64,000 nucleotides of DNA from an uncultured Bacilli bacterium (GTDB taxonomy: Bacteria; Bacillota_I; Bacilli_A; RF39; UBA660), in the NCBI GenBank assembly GCA_934091055.1, contig CAKOKN010000001.1:62001-126000 (forward strand), read 5' to 3'. Below the pieces are notes generated by a model. That model did not search any database and was not told the origin of the DNA. It saw only the letters and a program-made list of their open reading frames with translations. The stretch's first letter is position 1, and each line of letters starts with the position of its first letter. Both the position numbers and the translations under genes were made by a program. Below are positions 9,271 through 18,653 of this stretch, piece by piece.

Positions 9271-10056
9271 ATGTATGTGAATGAAGAAGTGTTAGATATT
9301 ATTTTTCGTTCTTCGATTAACTATAGAACTCCTGATAGATATTTTATAGAGAGAGTTATTACTTTGATAGCTAGTTATGATGATTTAGAAGATTATATAA
9401 ATGGTATTTATTATGATTGTTATTCAGTAGCTGTTTATTACTATGAAAGTGGTGTACTTAAGTTTAATATTACTAAGATTATAGATGAGTTAGAGGGGAT
9501 ATATGATAATAATTCTTTTTCTGAGTGTAGTAATAATTATTTATTGAATAAGTATTTATTTATATATTTAAGATTGATGGAAATAATATTTCACGAGTTG
9601 GAGCATATTAAACAAAAAAAGAAATTAGATAATAGTAGAGGTGATAATTTAGAGAAGCAATTAATAGATATTAGTTTGATTGCAAGAGAGGTTTATTTAG
9701 ATTTATATGATACTAAGCATTCTTTGTTTTCGATAGAGAGAATAGCTAATATTAAGAGTTGTAAGAGAATATTAGAACTATTGAAGTTAGATACTTCGAT
9801 ACCACAATTTATATATAATAATTTTTATTTTAGATATTGTTATTTGGTTAGTGAGTATTATTCTAGTGATAGTTTTCCAATACTTGAGTTTGTTAATGCT
9901 ACTAATGGGAAGATTACTTATCAAGATGTTTTGTTTTGTAAGAAGAACACTAATAAGATATTAAAGAAGACTAGAGATACTTTTTCGTTTGGGGATAGGA
10001 TTACTTTTGGATTACCTGTTACTAAGAGTGAATTGGATAGAATATTAGCTAGATAA
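9271..10056 (+). CDS. HELEH zincin-like protein, unknown function
   Basis: The gene is not one I recognise. The 261-residue product has a clear HExxH motif, H108-E-L-E-H112, in a hydrophobic helix (MEIIFHELEHIKQ), and a downstream Glu in ERIA (E156) that could be a third zinc ligand as in gluzincins. No signal peptide is seen, so it is probably cytoplasmic. It is paralogous to the protein at 15981-16850: the same HELEH, an ER-x-A motif, and a C-terminal DRxxxGxPVxxSE segment. The start ATG 9271 fits the AGAAGGA site better than the in-frame GTG at 9268. Metalloprotease activity is inference. Confidence 0.75.
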   Translation: MYVNEEVLDIIFRSSINYRTPDRYFIERVITLIASYDDLEDYINGIYYDCYSVAVYYYESGVLKFNITKIIDELEGIYDNNSFSECSNNYLLNKYLFIYLRLMEIIFHELEHIKQKKKLDNSRGDNLEKQLIDISLIAREVYLDLYDTKHSLFSIERIANIKSCKRILELLKLDTSIPQFIYNNFYFRYCYLVSEYYSSDSFPILEFVNATNGKITYQDVLFCKKNTNKILKKTRDTFSFGDRITFGLPVTKSELDRILAR

Positions 10057-10108
10057 ATGTGTAAACTATAAGTTAATTATAACTTAAAAGGTTTACATAT
10101 TTTTTTTC
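10057..10108 (+). terminator. Intrinsic terminator before glmS
   Basis: TGTAAAC (10060-10066) pairs with GTTTACA (10091-10097); an inner TAAGTTA/TAACTTA stem extends the hairpin, followed by a run of eight or more T. It closes the 9271-10056 transcript. Confidence 0.85.
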
Positions 10109-10120
10109 TTTTGATATAAT
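10092..10120 (+). promoter_or_regulatory. glmS promoter
   Basis: TTTACA (10092-10097), 17 bases, TATAAT (10115-10120). The -35 box is also the 3' arm of the preceding terminator hairpin. Confidence 0.8.
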
Positions 10121-10149
10121 AGATTAAAACTATTAGAATGGAAGGAGAT

Positions 10150-10295
10150 AAATGTAATAGTTAGCGCCAGGCTAGGAATAGTTAACGAGGTAAGTAGTTA
10201 TCGAGAGTTCGGCGGATACTGCTTTGGGTTTATATGCTCATTAGATTATTACAAAAAGCAAAATTAAGATTGTAACAAAATAATAATCATATATA
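10150..10295 (+). ncRNA. glmS ribozyme (glucosamine-6-phosphate riboswitch)
   Basis: The glmS 5' leader carries the conserved ribozyme core: AGCGCC at 10163-10168 (cleavage expected just 5' of G10164), GTTAACGAGG, then GTTATCGAGAGTTCGGCGGA and a downstream pairing region. This follows the Bacillus ribozyme block by block. In the family, glucosamine-6-phosphate acts as cofactor for self-cleavage, which destabilises the mRNA and lowers GlmS. The outer boundaries are approximate. Confidence 0.92.
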
Positions 10296-10312
10296 AGAAA
10301 AGAGGTAGAAAT

Positions 10313-12082
10313 ATGTGTGGCATCGTAGGATATGCTGGTAAAAAGAATGTAATAAAAAATATTATGACAGGATTGAAATCACTAGAATATCGTGGTTATG
10401 ATTCAGCGGGTATTGCGTATATAAATGATAATAGTGATATTAATATATTGAAAAAAGAGGGGCCTATAAAGAATTTAGATAAGATATTGAATTATGAAGA
10501 TGAAGCTTCGATTGGGATATCTCATACGAGATGGGCTACTCACGGGGAGGCTAATGATACTAATTCGCATCCTCATAGACAAGGGAAAATAACATTAGTT
10601 CATAATGGTATTATAGAGAATTATGATGTTTTAAAGAAAGAGTTAATTAAAGAGGGGTATACTTTTAAGACTAATACTGATACAGAGGTTGCTGCGGCTG
10701 TTATTGATAATTTATATAAGAAGATTGGTAGTATGGTAGAGACTTTAAAAGAAGCTACGAATATATTAAAGGGTAGTTATGCTTTTAATATAATTAATGA
10801 TGATATATCTGATACTATATTTGGTATTAGAAAAGATAGTCCTTTGATTGTAGGAGTGTCTTCTGAAGGAAATATATTAGCTAGTGATATACCTGCTATT
10901 ATTCATATTACTAATAAGTATGTAGTTCTTGATAATTTTGATATAGTTGTTCTTACTAAAGATAGTGTAGAATATTATGATAGAAATGGTAAGAGAATAA
11001 CTAAGGAGATAAGAGAGTTTGATCAAGAGGAGGAAGTTATTGGTAAGCAGGGGTATGATCACTTTATGTTAAAGGAGATTAATGAACAGAGTGAGGTTGT
11101 TAAGAAGTTACTTTCTTTATATACTAAAGATAATAGGGTTACTATTGATTTTGATATTCATAAATATAAGAATATTGATATAGTTGCTTGTGGTAGTGCT
11201 TCTTTTGCAGGACAGATTGGTAAGTATTATATAGAGAATTATGCGAATATTAAGACTAGTGTTTATTATGCTTCTGAATATAGATATCAAAAGAATTTCT
11301 TTGATAAAGATACTTTGGTTATTTTGATATCTCAGTCTGGGGAAACTGCGGATACTTTGGCGGCTTTGAAATTGGCTAAAGAAGTTGGTATTGATACGCT
11401 TGCTATTGTTAATAGGAAGGATTCTTCAATAGCTAGAGAGGCAAAAGAGGTTATTTATACTAAGGCTGGTATTGAGATAGCGGTAGCTACTACTAAGGCT
11501 TATTTGGCACAAGTAATAGTACTTTTATTGCTTGCTATAAAGGGTAATGATAAGGAAGAAGAATACTTGGATAGTATAAGAGTGTTACCTAATTTGATTA
11601 CTAAGTATATAAATGAGTATGATTATAGTAGTATTGCTAAAGTGATTGAGAATAAGGAACACGTGTTTTATTTGGGTAGAGGTATTGATTATTATCTTAG
11701 TATGGAAGGTAGTTTGAAACTTAAAGAGATATCTTATATACATAGTGAGGCTTTTCAAGCGGGAGAGCTTAAACACGGTAGTATTTCTTTGATTGATAAG
11801 GATTTTGGTGTTATTGCGGTTGTTACTGATAAGAGTATTAGTGAGAAGACAATTAGTAATTTGAAGGAAGTGGCTGCGAGAGGGGCTAAGATTGTTGCTA
11901 TTACTAATATTGCTGATGATAATTTTTCTGATTATAAGATATTAGTGGATGATTATAATGAGTTACTTAATCCTCTTATGGCTATTGTTCCTATGCAACT
12001 TCTTGCTTATAATGTTGCTAAGTTAAAAGATCTTGATATTGATAAGCCTAGGAATTTGGCTAAATCTGTTACTGTTGAATAG
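10313..12082 (+). CDS. glmS: Glutamine-fructose-6-phosphate aminotransferase
   Basis: Makes glucosamine-6-phosphate from fructose-6-phosphate and glutamine, the first step to UDP-GlcNAc and peptidoglycan. The 589-residue enzyme starts MCGIVGYAG with the catalytic Cys2, has the glutaminase RWATHG and HNGIIENY segments, and two SIS isomerase domains (SQSGETADTLAALK; EAFQAGELKHG) with the C-terminal KPRNLAKSVTVE. AAAGAGGTAG is its binding site. The leader ribozyme gives product feedback. Confidence 0.97.
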   Translation: MCGIVGYAGKKNVIKNIMTGLKSLEYRGYDSAGIAYINDNSDINILKKEGPIKNLDKILNYEDEASIGISHTRWATHGEANDTNSHPHRQGKITLVHNGIIENYDVLKKELIKEGYTFKTNTDTEVAAAVIDNLYKKIGSMVETLKEATNILKGSYAFNIINDDISDTIFGIRKDSPLIVGVSSEGNILASDIPAIIHITNKYVVLDNFDIVVLTKDSVEYYDRNGKRITKEIREFDQEEEVIGKQGYDHFMLKEINEQSEVVKKLLSLYTKDNRVTIDFDIHKYKNIDIVACGSASFAGQIGKYYIENYANIKTSVYYASEYRYQKNFFDKDTLVILISQSGETADTLAALKLAKEVGIDTLAIVNRKDSSIAREAKEVIYTKAGIEIAVATTKAYLAQVIVLLLLAIKGNDKEEEYLDSIRVLPNLITKYINEYDYSSIAKVIENKEHVFYLGRGIDYYLSMEGSLKLKEISYIHSEAFQAGELKHGSISLIDKDFGVIAVVTDKSISEKTISNLKEVAARGAKIVAITNIADDNFSDYKILVDDYNELLNPLMAIVPMQLLAYNVAKLKDLDIDKPRNLAKSVTVE

Positions 12083-12095
12083 TTAGTTATATTAT

Positions 12096-12149
12096 CCCCG
12101 TAAGCTATTAATCTTACGGGGTATTTTTGAGCCTAAGGTCTCAAAAATA
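12096..12149 (-). repeat. Abutting double-hairpin element, copy A
   Basis: Hairpin 1 is CCCCGTAAG/CTTACGGGG (12096-12104 with 12113-12121; 8-nt loop CTATTAAT). Hairpin 2 starts on the next base: TATTTTTGAG/CTCAAAAATA (12122-12131 with 12140-12149; loop CCTAAGGT). Read on the minus strand the second loop is ACCTTAGG, matching the loops of copies B and D. The stem sequences are nearly identical to copy C at 37111-37165. It may also terminate the glmS transcript, as T-rich sequence follows the first stem. Confidence 0.8.
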
Positions 12150-12174
12150 AAGGGTTTGGGGGAAGATGTTAAAT

Positions 12175-12203
12175 TTGACATTTAATATCTTTTATTATAT
12201 AAT
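12175..12203 (+). promoter_or_regulatory. Promoter of the 1246-residue protein
   Basis: TTGACA (12175-12180), 17 bases, TATAAT (12198-12203): a consensus sigma-A-type promoter 23 bases before the chosen start codon. Confidence 0.85.
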
Positions 12204-12225
12204 ATTAAATATTTTTGGGGGATAT

Positions 12226-15200
12226 ATGAATAGAAATGATACTAAGAATAAAGATATAAAAGAATTAATGAATATGTTACTAGACAATAATACTTTATCT
12301 AAAGATAAAATAAAAATTAGAAGAAAAATTGATAAGATAATATCTAAAGATAGTTATAATACTACTAATGAATTGAAAGTTTTATTTAAAGAAATAGATG
12401 TAGATAAATATTTATTTGATCCTAATGTAGATATGTATATAAAAGAATATATAATATTAGCTTGTTTCTTTGATAGAGATTTAATTAAATTACTTAAAGA
12501 AGATATTTCAGAAGATTTAAAAAAATATATTATTGATAAAAAAATTACTATTTATAGTACCACAATTATAGTTGAAATATTAAAAGATAGTTTAATTGAT
12601 GATAATTTAAAGAATTATTTAATTAGAAGAAAAATTAATTCACAAAATATTATTGATATAGTATTAGATGAAAGATTAAATAAGGGCTTTAGAGAACGTA
12701 TTTTTTCTATTAAGAAAGATAAATTAATTAGAGTATTACATTGTACTTCGAATAAAGAAATAATAAATAAACTTATTTTTTATTGTACTAGTTATGATAA
12801 TGTTAGATTTATAGAAAAGTATAAAGCTAATTTACTTAAAAATACTTCTAGAAATATTACACCATTATTTATTAGAAAGGCTTATAATAGCAAAGATGTA
12901 AATAGAGAGTTACTTGATAAAGTACTAAGAGATAATAAAGAAAAAGTATGGAAGGTTATAAATAATATTAAGGGTAAGGAAGCTATTGATTTTTTTGAAG
13001 TTCGTTTCTTACCTAGTGAGTATGCTGATACTATAATTAATAATAATATTGATATAATTAATGAATATATAGATAAACTTGATATAGCAAAAATAATGGA
13101 GATATTAAATAATTCGAGTTGGATAAATATGGAATTTAAAAAAATAGTTTTTCAACGTAGAATAGATGATGTAATTAATATATTAAATAGATATAATCTT
13201 AAAGTGTATTTAGATTATATTTCTTATTGCTATTATAATGATGAATTAGTTAGAAGAACTATTGATAAGAAAATAAATGTTGATAAGGTAATGAATATAA
13301 TAGATAAAAATCATTATAATAGTGCAGTAGCTGATTTTATAACAAAGTATAAGAGAGATTATCTAGAAGAATTTTTAGCTAATATTAAGTGGAATGATTT
13401 AATTAATAATAGAATAGTAGATGATAAAAATTTAAGTACTATAACTTCATTTAGTAATGAAACACAAAATATTATATATAGAGAAAATAGTAAATATATA
13501 AATAATATTTTGGATAAATATGATGATAATACTTTAAAGAAATATTTAAATAGTCATTATAAAGATTATAGTGGTTTTATTTTGAATATTAAAGAGAATA
13601 TATTAAAGAGATATATTAGTGATTATGAAGTTAAGATAGCTAAGATAGTTATGGATTGTTGTAATAGAAGTGATGTATTAAATACGGTAAATAATTTAGA
13701 GAAGTTTTTTAATGGTATTAATATAGATATAGAAGTATTTTTACAATATGGCTGCTACGCTTTAAAAGATCGTTTTATAGATAATATAGTTAGTATTATA
13801 GATAAAGATGAGATAGATAACTTTAATAAAGTTAAAGATTATTTATTTAAACATTATTATTATCAAGATTATAATGGAGCTAATTTAATTAAGAATTTAA
13901 ATGTGATAATAGAGAATTATAATTCTTATAGAAAGTTATTATTAAATATAAGTAATAGTAATAATGTACTTAGTACTAATGATAAGAATAATTTGTGTTT
14001 ACTTTTTGATGGTAAGATTAGTGGTGTACCTAAAGATATATATGAACTAGAAAAGTTAAAAATAAAGCAATTTAATAGATATAAGATGATGATCTTAAAT
14101 AGTGATGCTTTTATTGAAGATTTAAAAGATATTTTCTTTAATAATATAGTTTCATTTAAGGATGATTACTTTGAGAGTATAGGGGATATTTCTTCTTTGA
14201 TGATATTACAGCAGAATAATAGTAATAATAAAGAGATATGTTTATTAATACAAGAAGTTATTACTAGTATGGATGTTATTAATAAGATTAGAAATATTAA
14301 TGATCGAGAGAAGATTATTAGTATTATAATATCTTATATAGATAGAGAAGATACTATAATTAATAGAATATTAAATGATATTGTAGATATTAGAAGTAAA
14401 ATTAGAAAATTATATGAATTAGATAGTAGATATAATTTAACTACTTTAGAAGCTGCTAGAAAGATACCAGATATTTATAATAGAGAATATATGGAATTAT
14501 ATGATGGAGAGGTATTTGATTTTAGTGATAAGAATTATGTATTATATGCACATGTGTTAAGTAGAAGAGAGAAAATGGAAGACTTAGTTAATGGTGTTAG
14601 TACGGGTAATAGTAATTTTATTTCTTTTAGTCCTATTAGTTATAGAGGACAGAAGTATTATTATAATTATAGAGAGTGTATTTTAGCTTATGATAAGATA
14701 CCTCAGAATAGTTTTATTTGTAGTTCATTAACTAATATGGGTAGTAATTATGCTGTTAAGAGTAATAGTGCTATAGTGGTAGATTTATGTAGAGAACAAA
14801 GGGGTATATTAGAGACTAGTTCAGTAAAAGGGAATAATGCTGAAGCATTATTCTATAGAGAGGGTATTAAACCTTGTGGTATTATATTAGTAGATGGAAA
14901 AAGACCATCAAATAAAGAAATAGAGTATCATAATAAATATAATTTGCCATTTATTATTACACAGAAAGATGAAGTGGCTATTGATAATCCTAAGAAAGTA
15001 TTTACTTCGAGTAATGGAGAATATATAGAAGAAGATAGAATTAAAAAATTAAATGAGGTTAGAGAGTATATAAATAATAAATTAGTTGTTAATAAAGAGA
15101 ATGATATATATACTGGTAGAGAGATAGCTATATTTACAGATACACACGCTATGTATGAACCTACTGTTGCTATATTAGAAGATATAAGAAGTAGAGATAT

Positions 15201-15966
15201 AAAAGAAATATATTCACTAGGAGATAATACTTCAGATGGCCCTTGTCCTATGGAAGTTTTTGATTTATTAGATAGATATAGTGTAAAACAAATTATGGGT
15301 AATAGTGAATACTATTTAACTTTAGGTAGTGAACCATTTAGTTATTTTAATAGTGATAGAAAAAATAGTTTAGATTGGACTAATGATAAAGTTAAGAGTT
15401 GTATTAAAGATTTAAAATTATATAAAGCCTCTAGAGAGATCTTAGTAGGAGATAGAAAGATAGCATTATGTCATTTTGGTAATGATATTAGATGGGATTT
15501 TGATAGACATAATACTTGGACTTATCAAGATAATATAAAGATAGGTAATGCAGCAGAACAATTTTTATTTACTAATAGTAGTGAATATAAAAAAGAGATC
15601 GAAGATATGATAAAGAAGTATGGCTGTGATACTCCTAGAGTGAGAGGGTATCTATCTAGTAAGATGGATCCATTATTTGGGGGAAATATTATTACAGAAT
15701 ATGATGATGTATTTGAAGGACATGTACATTTTGAGTTAGAAGATAAAATAAATAATACAAATATACATACTTTAAGAGCAGTAGGTATGGGTGAATTAGA
15801 TGATAAAAAGAAAGATAAAGCTTATTATATAATACTTAAGGAAAAGAAAAAGGGTGGATTTGATATAGAAAAAGTGTTAGTTCCATTTAATAAGAGTAGT
15901 TTATTATCTAGTATATATGCTTCAGATATGCCAATGAAGAAGAAAGTATTAGAATATTTGAAATAA
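12226..15966 (+). CDS. Large helical protein with C-terminal metallophosphoesterase
   Basis: The ATG at 12226 is preferred because GGGGGAT lies just upstream and the promoter overlaps the longer reading frame. The 1246-residue product has about 750 residues of Ile/Asn/Lys-rich predicted helices without recognisable motifs. A middle domain (about 770-915) has YVLYAHVLSR, FISFSPIS and AEALFYREGIKPCGIIL, faintly like an ADP-ribosyltransferase fold. The C-terminus (about 965-1230) is a calcineurin-like phosphoesterase: FTDTHA, LGDNTSDGPCP, MGNSE, LCHFG and GHVH supply the expected metal ligands. Its GDxxSDGPxPxEV pattern is closest to the YfcE/Metallophos_2 type. The role is unknown; the gene probably forms an operon with the HELEH gene 14 bases downstream. 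Confidence 0.8.
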   Translation: MNRNDTKNKDIKELMNMLLDNNTLSKDKIKIRRKIDKIISKDSYNTTNELKVLFKEIDVDKYLFDPNVDMYIKEYIILACFFDRDLIKLLKEDISEDLKKYIIDKKITIYSTTIIVEILKDSLIDDNLKNYLIRRKINSQNIIDIVLDERLNKGFRERIFSIKKDKLIRVLHCTSNKEIINKLIFYCTSYDNVRFIEKYKANLLKNTSRNITPLFIRKAYNSKDVNRELLDKVLRDNKEKVWKVINNIKGKEAIDFFEVRFLPSEYADTIINNNIDIINEYIDKLDIAKIMEILNNSSWINMEFKKIVFQRRIDDVINILNRYNLKVYLDYISYCYYNDELVRRTIDKKINVDKVMNIIDKNHYNSAVADFITKYKRDYLEEFLANIKWNDLINNRIVDDKNLSTITSFSNETQNIIYRENSKYINNILDKYDDNTLKKYLNSHYKDYSGFILNIKENILKRYISDYEVKIAKIVMDCCNRSDVLNTVNNLEKFFNGINIDIEVFLQYGCYALKDRFIDNIVSIIDKDEIDNFNKVKDYLFKHYYYQDYNGANLIKNLNVIIENYNSYRKLLLNISNSNNVLSTNDKNNLCLLFDGKISGVPKDIYELEKLKIKQFNRYKMMILNSDAFIEDLKDIFFNNIVSFKDDYFESIGDISSLMILQQNNSNNKEICLLIQEVITSMDVINKIRNINDREKIISIIISYIDREDTIINRILNDIVDIRSKIRKLYELDSRYNLTTLEAARKIPDIYNREYMELYDGEVFDFSDKNYVLYAHVLSRREKMEDLVNGVSTGNSNFISFSPISYRGQKYYYNYRECILAYDKIPQNSFICSSLTNMGSNYAVKSNSAIVVDLCREQRGILETSSVKGNNAEALFYREGIKPCGIILVDGKRPSNKEIEYHNKYNLPFIITQKDEVAIDNPKKVFTSSNGEYIEEDRIKKLNEVREYINNKLVVNKENDIYTGREIAIFTDTHAMYEPTVAILEDIRSRDIKEIYSLGDNTSDGPCPMEVFDLLDRYSVKQIMGNSEYYLTLGSEPFSYFNSDRKNSLDWTNDKVKSCIKDLKLYKASREILVGDRKIALCHFGNDIRWDFDRHNTWTYQDNIKIGNAAEQFLFTNSSEYKKEIEDMIKKYGCDTPRVRGYLSSKMDPLFGGNIITEYDDVFEGHVHFELEDKINNTNIHTLRAVGMGELDDKKKDKAYYIILKEKKKGGFDIEKVLVPFNKSSLLSSIYASDMPMKKKVLEYLK

Positions 15967-15980
15967 TATAAGGAGGAGTT

Positions 15981-16850
15981 ATGGAATTAGAAATATTAAA
16001 ACTTTTATATAATTATTCGATAAAAGAAAAAGTAATAGATGCTAATTTTATAAGTAGAATATTTAATAGTGTGATAGATAATTATAATATAAAAGATTAT
16101 TTAAATTCTTTTTATATTATTAATAATGAAGATACAGTAGGAGCTTATAATGAAAAAGAGAAGACTATAAAGATTAATTTACATAAATTAAATAAATTAT
16201 GTTTTATAGATGGTTGTACTTTAGGACTATATGGAGTACAAAATACTTTCTTTATAAATATTCAAATATTAATTTGTTTATTTCACGAATTAGAACACGC
16301 TAGACAAAATAGTCTTTTATTTAAAGCTAATACTTATTCAATGCTTTTATATTATGGTAAAATATTTTCTAATCAATTGATAGCTAATACTTTCTTTAAT
16401 TCTTTTGATAAGACAATTGATGATGTGTATTTAAAAACATTATATGATAAAACTTATGACTATAATCCTTGTGAGAGAGGAGCATATATTATTTCTAATG
16501 AAACTATATATAATATAATAAAAAAAGAAAGAGTTATTGCTAGTATAATAAAAGAAGATGTAAAGAGTAATGTGTATACTACTTCTTTATCAGGATATAA
16601 ATATAAAAATAATGTTATAGTACCTCCTTCTTATACTTTTTTAAAAGAAATAGGTAAAGAAAACTATTGGAATAACTTATTCTTTGTAGGTAAGAATAAT
16701 AAAGAGACACTTAAGAATATTAAGTTAGTTTATTCATTAGAAGATAGATTAAAGTGTGGTTTTCCAGTATCTATAAGTGAATATAATAAGATAGAAAGAA
16801 AGAATTACTTATTACAAAGAAAGATACTTAGTAGAACTATAAATAATTAA
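15981..16850 (+). CDS. HELEH zincin-like protein, paralogue of 9271-10056
   Basis: Function not recognised. The 289-residue product contains H102-E-L-E-H106 in LICLFHELEHARQ and E165 in CERGAYI, the same arrangement as the paralogue upstream of glmS, plus a C-terminal EDRLKCGFPVSISEYNKI segment matching the other's DRITFGLPVTKSEL. It has no signal peptide. AAGGAGGAG precedes the ATG. It lies 14 bases after the phosphoesterase gene and is followed by a terminator, so the two form one transcription unit. Confidence 0.75.
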   Translation: MELEILKLLYNYSIKEKVIDANFISRIFNSVIDNYNIKDYLNSFYIINNEDTVGAYNEKEKTIKINLHKLNKLCFIDGCTLGLYGVQNTFFINIQILICLFHELEHARQNSLLFKANTYSMLLYYGKIFSNQLIANTFFNSFDKTIDDVYLKTLYDKTYDYNPCERGAYIISNETIYNIIKKERVIASIIKEDVKSNVYTTSLSGYKYKNNVIVPPSYTFLKEIGKENYWNNLFFVGKNNKETLKNIKLVYSLEDRLKCGFPVSISEYNKIERKNYLLQRKILSRTINN

Positions 16851-16853
16851 ATT

Positions 16854-16878
16854 AAAAGAGTAGAGATACTCTTTTTTC
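16854..16878 (+). terminator. Intrinsic terminator
   Basis: AAAAGAGTA (16854-16862), loop GAGA, TACTCTTTT (16867-16875) and further T. Closes the phosphoesterase/HELEH operon. Confidence 0.88.
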
Positions 16879-16972
16879 TATATATATCTATTGTAAAATA
16901 TATGTCAAATTGCTTGTTTTAATCTATTTAGTATGATATCATTAAATTGACAATACAAGGGAGATGTGAGAT

Positions 16973-18142
16973 ATGACTAAGTTCGATAAAGACTATTTAG
17001 AATTAGTAAAAGAAATACTACAAAAAGGAGAAGAGGTAGAAAATAGAACTGGTGTTAATACTGTTAAGTTACCATCGTATAGTTTTAAATTTAATGTAGG
17101 TAGTGAGTTTCCTATTCTTGAAACAAAAAAGACATATTATAAGAATGCTTTAACTGAGATATTATGGATATGGCAAGTAAGTTCTAATGATGTTAGATGG
17201 TTACAAGAAAGAAATAATCATATATGGGATGAATGGAAGATAGATGAAGATGGTATTTATAGAATATATGAACCAGATACTAAAAAAGAAGAATATGATA
17301 AAGATAAAGAAGTAGTAGTAATGGATCCATTTAGTGCTTCAGTTAATGATCCATTTGGAGAATTAACACCACTTTTACCTAAAGATAATGAACAAGGAAA
17401 GGTTATGACTGCGAAGAGTTTAATACCTGGGAAGAATATAAAAGCTGCGAAGTATTATGGAAAAGAATATGCAAATACTATAGGAACAGCATATGGTTAT
17501 ATCACAGGAAGATACAATATGGCAGAAAGACTTATTAACTCTATAAAAAATCATCCAACAGATAGAAGAAAAGTATTTAGTCTATGGCAAGATGAATTTT
17601 TAAGAGGAGCAGTTCTTCCATCTTGTGTTTGGTCTACTGAATGGAATGTCTACAAAGATACATTAAATCTTCAAGTACATCAAAGAAGCTGTGATATAGC
17701 ACTAGGATTACCTTTTAATGTAACACAGTATGCTTCATTACTAAAAATGATAGCACAAGTAACAGAATTAGAACCAGGTATAGTATCATATTCAATAAAT
17801 GATCCACATATCTATGTTAACCATATAGATACAATAAAAGAACAAGTAGCTAGGGGTAATAGATATAATGAATTAATGAAATATAGTACTTCAAATCTTA
17901 TGATGTTAAGTAACTGCTACAAAGAGAAGTTAAAACTATTAGATAAAGATAGTGAAGAATATAAAAATATAAATACAGAACTTTGTATAATAGATATGAT
18001 CTTAAATCCAGAGAAACCAGAATTAGTATTAGATCCTAGTATTAAGAACTTCTTTGATTTTGATAATTCGAAAGAATTAAAACATATTAAAGTTAAAAAT
18101 TATAAAAATATGGGTCCATTAAAATTTCCAGTGGTACAATAA
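16973..18142 (+). CDS. thyA: Thymidylate synthase, enlarged
   Basis: Converts dUMP to dTMP using methylenetetrahydrofolate. Signatures are GVNTVKLPSYSFKFNV, the catalytic Cys in LPSCVWSTEWNV, RSCDIALGLPFNVTQYA and DPHIYVNH. At 389 residues it is longer than the usual 264-316: extra sequence lies after about residue 100 (a charged stretch through VVMDPFSASVNDPFGE) and before the C-terminal PEKPELVLDPSIKNFFDF region. It heads a thyA-folA-tmk operon, so DHFR can recycle the dihydrofolate it makes. Confidence 0.93.
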   Translation: MTKFDKDYLELVKEILQKGEEVENRTGVNTVKLPSYSFKFNVGSEFPILETKKTYYKNALTEILWIWQVSSNDVRWLQERNNHIWDEWKIDEDGIYRIYEPDTKKEEYDKDKEVVVMDPFSASVNDPFGELTPLLPKDNEQGKVMTAKSLIPGKNIKAAKYYGKEYANTIGTAYGYITGRYNMAERLINSIKNHPTDRRKVFSLWQDEFLRGAVLPSCVWSTEWNVYKDTLNLQVHQRSCDIALGLPFNVTQYASLLKMIAQVTELEPGIVSYSINDPHIYVNHIDTIKEQVARGNRYNELMKYSTSNLMMLSNCYKEKLKLLDKDSEEYKNINTELCIIDMILNPEKPELVLDPSIKNFFDFDNSKELKHIKVKNYKNMGPLKFPVVQ

Positions 18143-18155
18143 AGGAGAATAAAAT

Positions 18156-18653
18156 ATGGAAAATTTAAGTATGATAGCAGCAGTAGGAAGTAATGGAGAA
18201 CTTGGACTTAATAATCAATTAATATGGAAAATAAAAGAGGACTTAAAATTTTATAGAGATACGACAATGGGAAAGAATATTATAATGGGAAGAAATACTT
18301 TTGAGTCAATGCCCCTTAAGGCATTTGAAGGTAGAAATCCAATAGTAGTAAGTCATTACCCATTAGATAAATATTATGATGCAGCAGTATTTAATAATAC
18401 TTTAGCTTTATTAGAATATATATGTAGAAGTGAGGAAGAATTTATGGTAGTAGGTGGTTCTTCAATATATAAAGAGTTTTTACCTTTTGCAGATACTATT
18501 TATTTAACAGAAATAATGAAAACTGCTAAAGCAGATGCTTTCTTTCCTTATTTTTGTGAAGATAGTTTTGATGTTACAGAATTAGGAGACTTTAGTAATG
18601 AGGAGATACCATATGTAAGAAAAAAATATGTTAGGAGGAAAACATATGAATAA
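18156..18653 (+). CDS. folA: Dihydrofolate reductase
   Basis: The 165-residue protein begins with MENLSMIAAVGSNGELGLNN and contains WKIKEDLKFYRDTTMGK, the GRNTFESMP motif and VVGGSSIYKEFLPFAD, as in DHFR. It regenerates tetrahydrofolate, consumed by ThyA encoded 13 bases upstream. Its last codons overlap the start of tmk by 8 bases. Confidence 0.95.
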   Translation: MENLSMIAAVGSNGELGLNNQLIWKIKEDLKFYRDTTMGKNIIMGRNTFESMPLKAFEGRNPIVVSHYPLDKYYDAAVFNNTLALLEYICRSEEEFMVVGGSSIYKEFLPFADTIYLTEIMKTAKADAFFPYFCEDSFDVTELGDFSNEEIPYVRKKYVRRKTYE

